Shown: positions 8,314 through 17,814, counted from the stretch's first letter. The stretch is DNA of 64,000 nt from Mucilaginibacter glaciei (GCF_014773245.1 NZ_JACWMX010000004.1:186001-250000); one strand, 5' to 3'. Notes: a model not told the origin generated them from the letters alone. Translations and numbers: made by a program.

Positions 8314-8895
8314 ATGAAAAAATTAAGTTTAGCAGCAATGATAGCCTTATCGGCATTATCATTCCAGGCTTGTAACAATGCAGCCAAAGACAGTAAAGAA
8401 ACAGCAGACAGTGTAAATTCAGTTAAGGATACTACCACTAACGGTTCTACCGGGATTGCAGTAGTAGCCGACGATGCCAAATTTGCTACAGACGCAGCAA
8501 ACGCAGGCATGGCCGAAGTTGCCGCAGGTAAAGTAGCTTCAGAAAAAGCAACCAATCCGCAAGTTAAAGAGTTTGCCGCCATGATGGTAATGGACCACAC
8601 CAAGGCTAACGAAGAGTTGATGGCAATTGCTAAAAATAAAAACATCACTTTGCCGGTAGCACCAGATGAAGATCATCAAAAAATGCTGACAGAAATGTCT
8701 GCAAAAACAGGTAAAGATTTTGATAAGGCTTATGTTGATGCTATGGTTGACGGGCACAAAAAAGTAGCATCGATGTTAGAAGATGCATCAAAAAACTGTA
8801 AAGATGCCGACCTGATGGCTTTTGCAACTAAAACATTGCCAACTGTAAAAGAACACTTAGCTAAGATCGAAGCTATCCAAAAAGCGATGAAATAA
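8314..8895 (+). CDS. DUF4142 lipoprotein (ferritin-like fold)
   Basis: A 193-residue predicted lipoprotein. The signal MKKLSLAAMIALSALSFQAC ends in a lipobox Cys at residue 20. A polar linker follows, then an all-helical DUF4142 domain from about residue 50, with DDAKFATDAANAGMAEVAAGK at its start, FAAMMVMDHTKANEELMAIA in the middle and VKEHLAKIEAIQKAMK at the end. DUF4142 proteins have a ferritin-like four-helix bundle; their function is unknown, though stress-related roles are often suggested. It stands alone, with a strong terminator directly downstream. Confidence 0.93.
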   Translation: MKKLSLAAMIALSALSFQACNNAAKDSKETADSVNSVKDTTTNGSTGIAVVADDAKFATDAANAGMAEVAAGKVASEKATNPQVKEFAAMMVMDHTKANEELMAIAKNKNITLPVAPDEDHQKMLTEMSAKTGKDFDKAYVDAMVDGHKKVASMLEDASKNCKDADLMAFATKTLPTVKEHLAKIEAIQKAMK

Positions 8896-8918
8896 GCTCA
8901 AGATAATTTATTTGAAAC

Positions 8919-8946
8919 GGGATAGGCATTTGCTTATCCCTTTTTT
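8919..8946 (+). terminator. Rho-independent terminator after the DUF4142 gene
   Basis: The arms GGGATA and TATCCC close a short hairpin extended by GC pairs, followed at once by six T. Confidence 0.8.
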
Positions 8947-8957
8947 GTTGGTACAAA

Positions 8958-8989
8958 TTTGCATAAGGCCGCTTAAAATGATATTTTTA
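8958..8989 (+). promoter_or_regulatory. Promoter of the metalloprotease gene
   Basis: TTTG and TATTTTTA are separated by 20 bases, a 7 of 8 match to the -7 consensus, ending 19 bases before the ATG at 9009. Confidence 0.45.
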
Positions 8990-9008
8990 GGCTCAAAGCC
9001 GTGGCCTT

Positions 9009-11453
9009 ATGAAAAAACAATTCCTTACCATTTTGCTGATCCTGTTTTGCGGTAACGCACTAAAAGCCCAGAAAACGGATGCCGGTAATATCCAGTCTAA
9101 AACACAGGGGTTTACTAAATACAACGGATATTTTAACTTTTACTGGGATGAGAAAACCGGAAAAGTATTCCTGGAGATCACTGATTTAAACAAGGAGTTC
9201 TTGTATGTTAACTCCCTGCCATCGGGCGTGGGCTCCAACGACCTGGGTTTAGACCGCGGGCAGATAGGGAACAGCCGTATTGTAAAGTTCATAAAGATAG
9301 GCCCCAAGGTTTTATTGATAGAGCCTAATTACAATTATCGCGCTATCAGCAACAATGCCGACGAACGTAAATCTGTAGAAGAGGCTTTCGCACAATCTGC
9401 CATTTATGGTTTTACCGCCGTGGCTACCGATGGCGACAAAACACTGATAGATATCACCTCATTCCTGCTGCGCGACAGCCATAAAATTGCCGATAGGTTA
9501 GCTGGCGATAACCAGGGCAGCTACAGCGCCGATGAGGGGCGGTCGGCAATTTATTTGCCCAATACCAAAAGCTTCCCGGACAATAGTGAGTTTGAGGCGA
9601 TAGTGACCCTTGCCGGTAAGGGCAAAGGTAGCGAGATCAACTCTGTAACCCCGGATGCTAATGCCGTTACGGTGCGTATGCACCATTCCTTTATTAAACT
9701 ACCCGACGATAAATACAAAACCCGCAAGTTTGACCCGCGCGCCGGATATTTCAACGTAGATTATATGGATTACGCCACACCGATTGACGAGCCCATTACG
9801 AAACGTTTGCTGGTACGCCACCGGTTAGAAAAAAAGGATCCCGCCGCTGCCATGAGCGAGCCGGTAAAACCAATTATTTATTATGTAGACAGTGGCGCGC
9901 CCGAGCCGGTACGCAGCGCCCTGATAGAAGGTGCCGCCTGGTGGAACCAGGCTTTTGAAGCTGCCGGATACAAAAACGCTTTCCAGGTAAAGTTACTGCC
10001 CGAAGGTGCCGACCCGATGGATATCCGCTACAATATCATCCAATGGATCCATCGTTCAACCCGTGGCTGGAGTTATGGTGCATCTATCACAGACCCGCGC
10101 ACAGGGGAGATCATTAAGGGCCAGGTATCATTAGGGTCATTACGCGACAGGCAGGACTTTTTAATTGCCGAAGGTTTGGTACAGCCTTACGAAGACGGCA
10201 AACCCACCAGCGATAAGATGCTTAAACTGGCTATTGAACGTTTAAGGCAGCTGTCTGCACATGAGGTGGGGCATACGCTGGGTTTACAACACAATTTTAC
10301 AGCGAGTGTTAAGGACCGGGCCTCTGTAATGGATTACCCGCCACCAACCGTTAGCCTGAATGCCGATGGCACTATCGACTTGAGCAAAGCGTACAAGCAG
10401 AGCATCGGCGATTACGACAAACGCGCTATTTTGTACGGCTACCAGGACTTCCCGACCGGAACTAACGAAGATGCTGCGCTAAAGGGTATTGTGACGGAAA
10501 CGATAAAACAGGGCTTTCAATTTATATCTGACGATGACGCTCGCTCGCCTGGCAGTGCCCATCCTTACGCCCATTTATGGGATAGCGGTACTAACGCCGC
10601 TGATGAGTTAAACCGCCTGATGGTTCTACGCAAACATGTGTTGGAAAACTTTTCTGCAAAAGCTATCCGGCAGGATGCCCCAATGGCGACCATGGAAGAG
10701 GTTTTGGTGCCGATGTACCTAATCCATCGTTACCAGATAGAAGCGGCATCAAAAGTATTAGGGGGCCTATATTACACGTTCGCGTTGAAGAACGATGGGC
10801 AGGTGATCACCAAATTTATTACCCCTGCCGAGCAGTGGAAGGCCTTTGACGCGTTGATGGGCACTTTAAAACCCGATGCTTTAGCAATGCCCGAAAAATT
10901 GATCGCAATGATCCCTCCACGCGCTACAGGCTACCCGCGCACCAGAGAAACCTTTAAATCGCGTACAGGCTTAACCTTTGATCCGCTGGCAGCTGCCGAA
11001 TCTGCCGCGGGCACAACTTTATCCTTTATGCTGCAGCCGCAACGGGCTGCGCGATTAATTGAATATAACGCCAGGGATAACAGTCAGCCGGGTTTTTTAC
11101 CTGTACTAAATAAGCTTATCGCCCAAACCTGGAAAGCGCCGCAGGCTACAGGTTACAAAGGCGAATTACAACGCCTGGTGAACAATTTAACGTTAAAGCA
11201 ATTACTTACATTAGCGGCTAATACTAACGCTGCCGAAAACGTACGCAGTATTGCCTTATTGCAGGTTGATGAGTTGAAGACCTACCTATCGTTAGCGTCA
11301 AAAACCGCTAAGGGGAGTGTTAAGGCCAATTATATGTTTGGCTTGGCGCAAATAAAAATGTTTGAGGGCTCGCCCGATAAATTTCAGCCGGCGGCGCCTG
11401 TGGCTATGCCCGATGGGTCGCCGATTGGCGCGGATGATGACCTAGTTTATTAA
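9009..11453 (+). CDS. Secreted zinc-dependent metalloprotease (DUF5117/DUF4953 type)
   Basis: An 814-residue exported protein with a signal peptide ending near KAQK. The N-terminal third matches the DUF5117-type region of large Bacteroidota metalloproteases (KGFTKYNGYFNFYWDEKTGKVFLEI-like stretch). The catalytic domain carries the extended zinc motif HEVGHTLGLQH (HExxHxxGxxH, residues near 418-428), placing it in the metzincin group, followed by SVMDYPPP, which resembles the metzincin Met-turn. The remaining 350 residues are the helical C-terminal region usual for this family. Its natural substrate is unknown. It is transcribed alone or with the oxidoreductase that starts 42 bases downstream. 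Confidence 0.92.
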   Translation: MKKQFLTILLILFCGNALKAQKTDAGNIQSKTQGFTKYNGYFNFYWDEKTGKVFLEITDLNKEFLYVNSLPSGVGSNDLGLDRGQIGNSRIVKFIKIGPKVLLIEPNYNYRAISNNADERKSVEEAFAQSAIYGFTAVATDGDKTLIDITSFLLRDSHKIADRLAGDNQGSYSADEGRSAIYLPNTKSFPDNSEFEAIVTLAGKGKGSEINSVTPDANAVTVRMHHSFIKLPDDKYKTRKFDPRAGYFNVDYMDYATPIDEPITKRLLVRHRLEKKDPAAAMSEPVKPIIYYVDSGAPEPVRSALIEGAAWWNQAFEAAGYKNAFQVKLLPEGADPMDIRYNIIQWIHRSTRGWSYGASITDPRTGEIIKGQVSLGSLRDRQDFLIAEGLVQPYEDGKPTSDKMLKLAIERLRQLSAHEVGHTLGLQHNFTASVKDRASVMDYPPPTVSLNADGTIDLSKAYKQSIGDYDKRAILYGYQDFPTGTNEDAALKGIVTETIKQGFQFISDDDARSPGSAHPYAHLWDSGTNAADELNRLMVLRKHVLENFSAKAIRQDAPMATMEEVLVPMYLIHRYQIEAASKVLGGLYYTFALKNDGQVITKFITPAEQWKAFDALMGTLKPDALAMPEKLIAMIPPRATGYPRTRETFKSRTGLTFDPLAAAESAAGTTLSFMLQPQRAARLIEYNARDNSQPGFLPVLNKLIAQTWKAPQATGYKGELQRLVNNLTLKQLLTLAANTNAAENVRSIALLQVDELKTYLSLASKTAKGSVKANYMFGLAQIKMFEGSPDKFQPAAPVAMPDGSPIGADDDLVY

Positions 11454-11495
11454 GAAATTGAAAGACATCCGGGAGGGAAAAGAAAATATATATAT

Positions 11496-12512
11496 ATGTC
11501 AAAACCAATTGTAACCGGCCTGATGGCCTACGGCATGTCGGGCAGGATCTTCCATGCACCGTTCATCAGCACCAACCCGGGCTTTATTTTAAAAGCAGTG
11601 GTAGAGCGCAGTATTAAAAAAGCGTCAGAGATATACCCTGATATCATCAGCTATAATTCGGTAGATGAACTGTTGAATGATGACGAGATCGAACTCATCA
11701 TCGTCAACACCCCCAATAACACCCACCTGGAGTATGCCATTAAGGCCATGCAGGCAGGCAAGCATGTGTTGATAGAAAAACCGGCGGCAGCCACATCAGC
11801 CGAAGTAAAACAACTCTTTGACCGTGGGCGAGAATTGGGCAAACAGGTGATGATGTATCAAAACCGCCGCTACGACAGCGGCTTTTTATCAACCAAAGAG
11901 GTAATAGAAAGCGGCCGCCTGGGCGACCTGATCGAAGTTGCCTTCCGCATGGATAGGTACAAAGCAGCCATTAATGTGAAAACGTTTAAGGAATCTAAAG
12001 GTATCCCAGCTAACGGCTTGGTGTATGACCTGGGGCCGCACCTTCTGGATAACGCTATAGCCTTATTTGGCAAGCCTTTATCGTTTCATAAAACAACCGG
12101 TATATACCGGGAGGGATCTGAAGTGCCCGATTATTTCCACTATCATCTGATTTATCCCAATCAATTAAATGTGTACGTAACCTCGGGCCTTTTAATAGCC
12201 GGCGAAACACCGGGTTTTGTAGTAAACGGCACCCTCGGCAGCTTTATAAAAAATCGCACCGACGTACAGGAAGCCCAGTTGGACAAGGGCATGATGCCTA
12301 ACGAAGCGGCTTACGGTATAGAGCCTGCCGGCAACGAAGGTGTTTTAACGGTGGTAGATATCGACAATAAGAAATGCACGGAACCGGTACCTTCACAAAA
12401 AGGCGACTATATGCATATATTTGATGCTGCTTATCATACAATACGCAATAATGCGTTATTCCCTGTGACAGAAGAACACATAGCATGGCAGATGGAAATG
12501 TTAGAGGCCTGA
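11496..12512 (+). CDS. Gfo/Idh/MocA family oxidoreductase
   Basis: A 338-residue NAD(P)-dependent dehydrogenase. The Rossmann fold opens TGLMAYGMSGRIFHAPFI, and the family motif EKP appears in GKHVLIEKPAAATSAEV. The C-terminal alpha/beta domain contains NGLVYDLGPHLLDNAIALFG, where D-G-H is typical of the catalytic region, and GTLGSFIKN. Members oxidise or reduce sugars and cyclitols; the exact substrate cannot be read from the sequence. The closest style is the YhhX-like subgroup acting on small polyols, which is an inference. It ends 35 bases before the start chosen for the thioredoxin-like gene. Confidence 0.92.
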   Translation: MSKPIVTGLMAYGMSGRIFHAPFISTNPGFILKAVVERSIKKASEIYPDIISYNSVDELLNDDEIELIIVNTPNNTHLEYAIKAMQAGKHVLIEKPAAATSAEVKQLFDRGRELGKQVMMYQNRRYDSGFLSTKEVIESGRLGDLIEVAFRMDRYKAAINVKTFKESKGIPANGLVYDLGPHLLDNAIALFGKPLSFHKTTGIYREGSEVPDYFHYHLIYPNQLNVYVTSGLLIAGETPGFVVNGTLGSFIKNRTDVQEAQLDKGMMPNEAAYGIEPAGNEGVLTVVDIDNKKCTEPVPSQKGDYMHIFDAAYHTIRNNALFPVTEEHIAWQMEMLEA

Positions 12513-12547
12513 TTTATTATCTATTAGCAATGTTTACAATTAAAGAA

Positions 12548-13042
12548 ATGAAAAGAATATTATTTGCGTTGAGCTTTATTATTGTTGCCGGCTGCTCAAG
12601 GGCGCAAACTATACCCACCACTATCCCCACATATAAAATCTTAACGGCAGATAGCACCTACAAAACATATGCAGATCTTAAGAAGGATAAGCCGGTGATG
12701 ATCGTTTACTTTTCGCCGGACTGCTCCCATTGCCAGCACCTGATGAACGAGCTGAAACCCAAAATGAACGACCTGAAAAAAATGCAAGTGGTTTTAATTG
12801 CCTTTACCCGTACAGAATACCCTTACCTGAATTTATTAAGGGATTTCAGGAAAACCTACAACTTGGCTAAGTATCCTAACGTAACTATGGGTACCGAGTA
12901 CCCAACCTATAAGGTACAACAATTTTACCAGGTGAAAACAACGCCCTTCATCGCTATTTATGACCACGATGGTAAGCTGTTAAAGGCTTACGAAAAGGTG
13001 CCCACAATGGATGAGTTGATGGCATCAGTAAAAAAAGCTTAA
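12548..13042 (+). CDS. Thioredoxin-fold protein, TlpA-like
   Basis: A 164-residue exported thioredoxin-like protein. The reading frame is open from 12485, overlapping the previous gene, but ATG 12548 gives a proper signal sequence (MKRILFALSFIIVAGCSRAQ) with a possible lipobox Cys at residue 13. The redox motif is CSHC within YFSPDCSHCQHLMNEL, and the cis-Pro segment is KTTPFIAIYDHDG. It is probably a periplasmic thiol:disulfide reductase or resembles the redoxin domain of TlpA/ResA proteins. The partner is unknown. Confidence 0.88.
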   Translation: MKRILFALSFIIVAGCSRAQTIPTTIPTYKILTADSTYKTYADLKKDKPVMIVYFSPDCSHCQHLMNELKPKMNDLKKMQVVLIAFTRTEYPYLNLLRDFRKTYNLAKYPNVTMGTEYPTYKVQQFYQVKTTPFIAIYDHDGKLLKAYEKVPTMDELMASVKKA

Positions 13043-13130
13043 AGGGGGTGTTGTCAACCTTGCCATGCCAGACAGCATTAGTCTATTTTAGCATAAGGTT
13101 TTTTGATACGCATCAACTTGCAATATTTTC

Positions 13131-14294
13131 ATGAAACATATTTTGGCCCTGCTTTTAGCTTCGATACCTGTTGTAGGTTTCTCTCAAAATAAATTGCCTG
13201 TTATTAAAGCAGTCACTAACCAAGCTAAAATTTATGAACAGGATAACCCGGTATCAAACTGGAATATCAATCCAAGGATAAAGAAAGATGTTTTTACAAC
13301 CGGGAAACTAACCAGGGTTAAAACTATAAAGTTCAAAACAGATATAGATTCGCTTAGCTTCAGGATGGGGCCTGGCCAGCGAAAAGATTTTATCGTATTG
13401 CTCAACGGCAAAGATTCCTGCCATACCAGTATTCAAAGCCCGGCGATAAAGGATTTCAGTAAGCTACCCGTACAAATTCATGACACTATCCCCTTTTTTG
13501 TAAATAAATTCAATACGAACTTCATCCGGGTTACCTTTAATAATGCGGATTCGCTCCTGCTAAATTTCGATACCGGAGCAACTGACGTTTCATTTACTGC
13601 GGATGCCCTTAAACAAAAGGTTAAGTCACACTTCGATCTTTACAACACTAATTACAACATAACGGTTGGGCACCAAACCTATCAAACAAAAATTTACGAT
13701 ATCCAGATTGCCGGTAATGAAGTAGATGGCCTTTTAGGGTGGGACTTGTTTGACGGGATGATAGTTGAACTTGATTATGACCATAATCAGTTGATGGTGC
13801 ACTCTAAAATGCCAAAACAAATATTACAAGACCGTAACTACTCAAAATTTAACATCCGTTATATCAAGAACAGGCCATTTATAGAAACCGAAATATTACA
13901 AAGCGGAATAAGAAGTAAAGGCTGGTTTCTTTTCGACCTGGGTTACCAAAGAACGGTTATGCTGGATAATGATCTGTTACATGAGGCCCGGTTCCCGACC
14001 GAAAAGATGGCGGTGATTAAAAAGGTGATTATGCATGGGGTAAGGGGCAACGAAATCCCCGTAATTACGGCAAATCTGCAAAAATTAAAACTCGGCAATT
14101 TTGAACTCAATGATGTGTCCGCTCAGCTTTTGGGGCAAAACAAACCGATGAGGGGGATCAACATCCATATTGTAGGTACCGACATTTTAAAAAGGTTTAA
14201 TACGGTTTTAGACTTCCAGAAAAACGAGATTTATCTGAAACCCAATCAACTATTTGGCGTACCGTACGCCGAGCAGAAAAAAAGTGGCACCTAA
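13131..14294 (+). CDS. Secreted retropepsin-like aspartic protease
   Basis: A 387-residue exported protein with a signal peptide ending near GFSQN. Two aspartic-protease-like repeats are visible: the first has the active-site triplet in LLNFDTGATDVSF (residues near 144-156), the second reads FLFDLGYQRTVML, where the Gly of DTG is shifted to DLG. A later hydrophobic stretch (GLLGWDLFDGMIVELDYD) matches the ILG-type segment of retropepsin-like proteins. Bacterial proteins of this kind are thought to act as homodimers or to be internally duplicated; only the first lobe keeps DTG here. Substrate unknown. The gene is flanked by non-coding DNA on both sides. Confidence 0.82.
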   Translation: MKHILALLLASIPVVGFSQNKLPVIKAVTNQAKIYEQDNPVSNWNINPRIKKDVFTTGKLTRVKTIKFKTDIDSLSFRMGPGQRKDFIVLLNGKDSCHTSIQSPAIKDFSKLPVQIHDTIPFFVNKFNTNFIRVTFNNADSLLLNFDTGATDVSFTADALKQKVKSHFDLYNTNYNITVGHQTYQTKIYDIQIAGNEVDGLLGWDLFDGMIVELDYDHNQLMVHSKMPKQILQDRNYSKFNIRYIKNRPFIETEILQSGIRSKGWFLFDLGYQRTVMLDNDLLHEARFPTEKMAVIKKVIMHGVRGNEIPVITANLQKLKLGNFELNDVSAQLLGQNKPMRGINIHIVGTDILKRFNTVLDFQKNEIYLKPNQLFGVPYAEQKKSGT

Positions 14295-14347
14295 TAATGG
14301 TTTATGCCTAAATTGGCAACTCCGAAACAGACAATAGCAATATTTCC

Positions 14348-15514
14348 TTAAACTTCGTAAGACGAATTGCGGGTAATATCAGCAACCAGGCTTTTAATAA
14401 CCTCCGCTCCGCTGTTCCAGCGTTTTAGGCGGTTGATCTGTTTGATATCCTCCCGGCCTTTGATCTCCTGATTCGGAAGATAATAATCGGGCATCAAAGC
14501 TTTCATCGCGTTATGGATTTCTTGTAAGCTTCCGTTCACTATCAATTCGGGAGCTACAATTACCAAGTCGGAAAGGGCATTGGTCATACTGGTAACATAA
14601 TACGGGCAATCCCAATCATGGCGAAAAGGGTCATCACCTTTAATATTTACCTTTTGCAAGGGGTGCGACAGGTCTTCTACAATTTCGGCAACAGCATCAC
14701 CAAATACATTTGAATATTCGGCAATAAAATGGTTCCACCAGCGCGGGTGTTGTGGTAATTCCTTAAGCAGGGTATCACAAACTAATACGCGCTCCGGAAA
14801 GTGCGGGTTGGCCGGGTTCATGATCACCAGAGAAGCCCCAAAATGCCCCTCGGTAATCGAATGCCGGCTACAGATCACAAAAAACTGTAGCTCGGTCTCA
14901 CCAGCATCATGTGCTGCCACCGCTATTGCTTTAATATCTTGTAAACGATCTTCCAGAAAACCACGTTCAAAGAGTACATGTAAATTACCGGCCGACTTAG
15001 TCTTGCAACGACTGCTGTTTTCATCAAATACATTTCCGTTTGCGGGGCGGCTGGTAAAATGGTTGCCGCTGTTGTATCTTAGCTCCTCCGAATCAAGCGG
15101 GTAGGTACTGATGTCGGCAGTGTCGCCAGCCTCAGTTTGCTTGGCAGATTGTATCGCGCGGAACGGAACATCCATTTGTTCACTATCCATCCGGCGGGCA
15201 AGGTTATAGATCCGTTGCTCAAACGGAGCAAATAGGGGGTCGCCGCTGGTCGGGTCAAAATAAGCCGCGGCTGCATCTCTTCCTAAATGCCCGGCTATAG
15301 CACTGTGTTGCAGCAATTGCTGCAAGGGATGAACGGCGCTGAGGAAAAAATCTCTTAACGCATTATTTGCAAGGTATTCGCCCATCGACTGCTCGAACCT
15401 AAGCAAGGTTTCATCTTCGTGCTGGTTAACCCATTTACGTAAAAAAAAGTAAACCTCACGTTCAAAGTTAAGGTTGGCCGTTTCTGCTGCTGCTTTACAG
15501 TTTAGTGTTTGCAT
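14348..15514 (-). CDS. Hypothetical protein with CE-clan cysteine-protease-like signature
   Basis: A 388-residue protein without a signal peptide or membrane helix. I do not recognise a characterised family by overall sequence. The C-terminal half carries a pattern like the Ulp1/YopJ (CE clan) fold: His224 in GHFGASLVIMNP, Asp247 in VLVCDTLLKEL after a short strand, and Cys303 in HDWDCPYYVTSMTNAL, which resembles the yDCGiyV motif of Ulp1. The spacing (23 and 56 residues) is close to that of Ulp1. The expected oxyanion Gln five or six residues before the Cys is absent (Phe, Arg, His there), so activity is uncertain. Such enzymes act as deubiquitinase/SUMO proteases or acetyltransferases. The N-terminal 200 residues are helical and unassigned. 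It stands alone behind a 404-base gap. Confidence 0.6.
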   Translation of the reverse strand: MQTLNCKAAAETANLNFEREVYFFLRKWVNQHEDETLLRFEQSMGEYLANNALRDFFLSAVHPLQQLLQHSAIAGHLGRDAAAAYFDPTSGDPLFAPFEQRIYNLARRMDSEQMDVPFRAIQSAKQTEAGDTADISTYPLDSEELRYNSGNHFTSRPANGNVFDENSSRCKTKSAGNLHVLFERGFLEDRLQDIKAIAVAAHDAGETELQFFVICSRHSITEGHFGASLVIMNPANPHFPERVLVCDTLLKELPQHPRWWNHFIAEYSNVFGDAVAEIVEDLSHPLQKVNIKGDDPFRHDWDCPYYVTSMTNALSDLVIVAPELIVNGSLQEIHNAMKALMPDYYLPNQEIKGREDIKQINRLKRWNSGAEVIKSLVADITRNSSYEV

Positions 15515-15918
15515 TACCCTATTTGAATAATTTTAATTAGTTGATATGTGCTTTCCTGAATGAAAAACGGGGTTAATGATCTCTGTAACGAATGGCATAA
15601 TGTTAAAATAGAAACGGTTAAATTCCATCAGTTTAAATTTATATAGCTAATAAAGAAAGGCAATCAATGATTTTGTCAAAGGACTTTCGACTCATCCAAA
15701 ATAGTAATTTTTTTCATTTTTTTTAAGTCCACGAAGAAAATGTTAATACTTTTTTATTTGGTTTTTGCCGGGATGTAATTGTAAATGTTTTAATGTGCAA
15801 GCAATAGCAAGATTTGTGAAAAACAGGCCAGTCATAAGCGACTTTCTTTCGTTTGAAATGACTGTAAAATCTTTTTTTTAAAATCATTTAATTAGGTTTG
15901 GCGCTTAACTGCACTGCT
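15515..15918. other. AT-rich gap of about 400 bases
   Basis: Between the divergent CE-clan-like gene and the SGNH hydrolase. It is AT-rich with several poly-T tracts and no convincing frame, RNA or palindrome. It presumably carries two divergent promoters; no exact TTTG/TAnnTTTG pair at normal spacing was found. Confidence 0.5.
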
Positions 15919-16512
15919 ATGCTTTGGTACGAAGATGAGATACAACGTTTAGAAAAAGAACGTGCCGCGCTAACTTATAAGCCTGACACATTATTTTATG
16001 GGAGTTCATCTATCAGGCAATGGGTAAGCCTTGCCGACGATTTCAAGGAGCTGAAAACTGTTAACCTCGGGTTTGGCGGCTCTACCCTGGCCGGCTGCAC
16101 CTGGTTTTTTGACAGGGTTATGGCCGGCTACGAGCCCGAAAGGTTAATATTTTATGCGGGCGATAATGACCTTAGCGATGGACGGCACCCCGAAGAGCTA
16201 TTTATTTTCTTTCAACAACTTACACAACGGGTTAAAAAACGATACGGTTCGCTGCCGTGCTACTTTATTTCATTAAAGCCAAGCATCTCCCGCTGGGGCC
16301 TGATAGATAAGTTTAGATACACCAACGAAATTATTTCGGCAGAAATAAAAGAAAATCAGCCGGATTGGCGATGGGTAGATATTTTTAGCGCTATGTTAAA
16401 AGCCGAAGGCACACCTAATCCTGATTATTACGTTGCAGACGGCCTTCACCTTAATAAAGCAGGTTATCAGCTTTGGAGAACCATTGTTCAAAAAGAGTTG
16501 GACGCAAATTAA
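15919..16512 (+). CDS. SGNH/GDSL hydrolase family protein
   Basis: A 197-residue hydrolase with the four SGNH blocks: Ser in FYGSSSIRQW, Gly in NLGFGGSTLAGC, Asn in YAGDNDLSDG, and the Asp/His pair in YVADGLHLNKAGYQLW. These proteins are esterases or acyl hydrolases, many acting on acetylated sugars. No signal peptide is seen, so it should be cytoplasmic. The frame is open from a TTG at 15898; ATG 15919 is preferred because the protein then begins shortly before the first conserved block. It is followed 59 bases later by a second hydrolase and the two may be co-transcribed. Confidence 0.88.
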   Translation: MLWYEDEIQRLEKERAALTYKPDTLFYGSSSIRQWVSLADDFKELKTVNLGFGGSTLAGCTWFFDRVMAGYEPERLIFYAGDNDLSDGRHPEELFIFFQQLTQRVKKRYGSLPCYFISLKPSISRWGLIDKFRYTNEIISAEIKENQPDWRWVDIFSAMLKAEGTPNPDYYVADGLHLNKAGYQLWRTIVQKELDAN

Positions 16513-16571
16513 TTGCCATTTGACCCACAGTTAACATAAAACTGTGATATTCAACAAAAATAGCTTGACCT

Positions 16572-17300
16572 ATGGACAGAGAATATCACCGTTGGTACAG
16601 TACCCGTTTAGGCAGGGATATGGAACTGCTACGCTTTGGCCATGCCGGTCGGGCGGTATTATTTTTCCCGCCGCGGATGGGCCGGTTTTACGATTATGAA
16701 AACTGGGGGATAATTGGAGCACTGGCCTACCGTATTAATAATGGTGAATTGCAGCTGTTTTGTGTAGACAGCATCGACGAAGAAAGTTTATACAGCGAAT
16801 GGGCGCATCCAATCGACAGGATAAACAGGCATTTGCAGTATGAGCAATACATTATTGCCGAAGTATTGCCGCTAATGAGGACAAAAAAACCTGATGAGGA
16901 CTTTGAAGTAGCAGGTTGTAGCCTGGGGGCTTATCACGCAGCTAACATCGCACTTAAATACCCTAACTTTTTTAAGAAGCTAATTTGTATGAGCGGCCGG
17001 TTTGACCTTACCCGGCCAATTAACAATTTTAGAGATCTATTTGAAGGTTTTCATAATACAGACATCTATCTGAACATGCCCCGCCAGTATTTGGCTAATA
17101 TGCAAGCAGGGTGGTTGCTTGACAATATCCGCCAGATGGAGATCCTAATCGCGATAGGTGAAGCAGACCCGTTTAAGAACGATAACGATCAATTAAGTGA
17201 GTTGCTTGGATGGATGGGCGTAAACCATCAATTGTATACCTGGAACGGCTATGCCCACAATCCAAATAGCTGGCGAAAGATGGTTGCGCTTTATCTTTAA
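16572..17300 (+). CDS. Alpha/beta hydrolase, esterase family
   Basis: A 242-residue protein of the putative esterase group (esterase D-like). The nucleophile elbow is GCSLGAYHA with Ser near residue 118, followed by KYPNFFKKLICMSGRFDL. An acidic residue in IAIGEADPFKNDN and His in NGYAHNPNSWRK give the rest of a catalytic triad. No signal peptide is evident. Family members hydrolyse short-chain esters or carry acyltransfer activity; the substrate is unknown. The gene ends 47 bases before the terminator of the first tRNA gene, which points the other way. Confidence 0.85.
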   Translation: MDREYHRWYSTRLGRDMELLRFGHAGRAVLFFPPRMGRFYDYENWGIIGALAYRINNGELQLFCVDSIDEESLYSEWAHPIDRINRHLQYEQYIIAEVLPLMRTKKPDEDFEVAGCSLGAYHAANIALKYPNFFKKLICMSGRFDLTRPINNFRDLFEGFHNTDIYLNMPRQYLANMQAGWLLDNIRQMEILIAIGEADPFKNDNDQLSELLGWMGVNHQLYTWNGYAHNPNSWRKMVALYL

Positions 17301-17346
17301 AAGGTTTGCGTGGCCTAAGTGCTTTATGTAAATCAATAGCAACAAA

Positions 17347-17374
17347 AAAGCCTCAGTATTTCTACTAAGGCTTT
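17347..17374 (-). terminator. Terminator of the first tRNA-fMet gene
   Basis: Twelve-base arms AAAGCCTNAGTA and TACTAAGGCTTT (one mismatch) around a four-base loop, with a T-rich run downstream on the minus strand. It lies 9 bases past the tRNA 3' end. Confidence 0.7.
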
Positions 17375-17383
17375 CAAACTGGG

Positions 17384-17456
<73 letters not shown>

Positions 17457-17554
17457 CGATGTTGGTTTTAGTATCCTAACAGTCATGACCTCTGTTAGTG
17501 TTTGTGCCGCTTGCCGGAACGTGTTTTAGATGTTTACATCCGTATTAAGAAATC

Positions 17555-17587
17555 AAAAGCCTCAAATCATCAAGATCTGAGGCTTTT
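17555..17587 (-). terminator. Terminator of the second tRNA-fMet gene
   Basis: Arms AAAAGCCTCA and TGAGGCTTTT form a perfect 10-bp stem, T-rich on both sides, placed between the two tRNA genes 9 bases past the 3' end of copy 2. Confidence 0.7.
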
Positions 17588-17595
17588 TCTTCAGG

Positions 17596-17668
<73 letters not shown>

Positions 17669-17753
17669 CTGTCTTTTTGGTATTATTCATAACGGGCATA
17701 ACTCCGAAATGTTTGTTTCCAATTGTCAAAAAGCAAATTACGCTCCGTTTTTA

Positions 17754-17792
17754 TTGGACTGCAAAGATATAATTCGTTTCTTTGCAGTCCAA
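17754..17792. repeat. Perfect 13-bp inverted repeat upstream of era
   Basis: TTGGACTGCAAAG and CTTTGCAGTCCAA flank a 13-base AT-rich centre. It lies 23 bases before the era start codon, between era and the promoter side of tRNA-fMet copy 2. It could be an operator, a hairpin in the era leader, or a terminator for minus-strand reading; no long T run follows on the plus strand. Confidence 0.75.
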
Positions 17793-17814
17793 ATAATATT
17801 TTAATTATTTTTTT

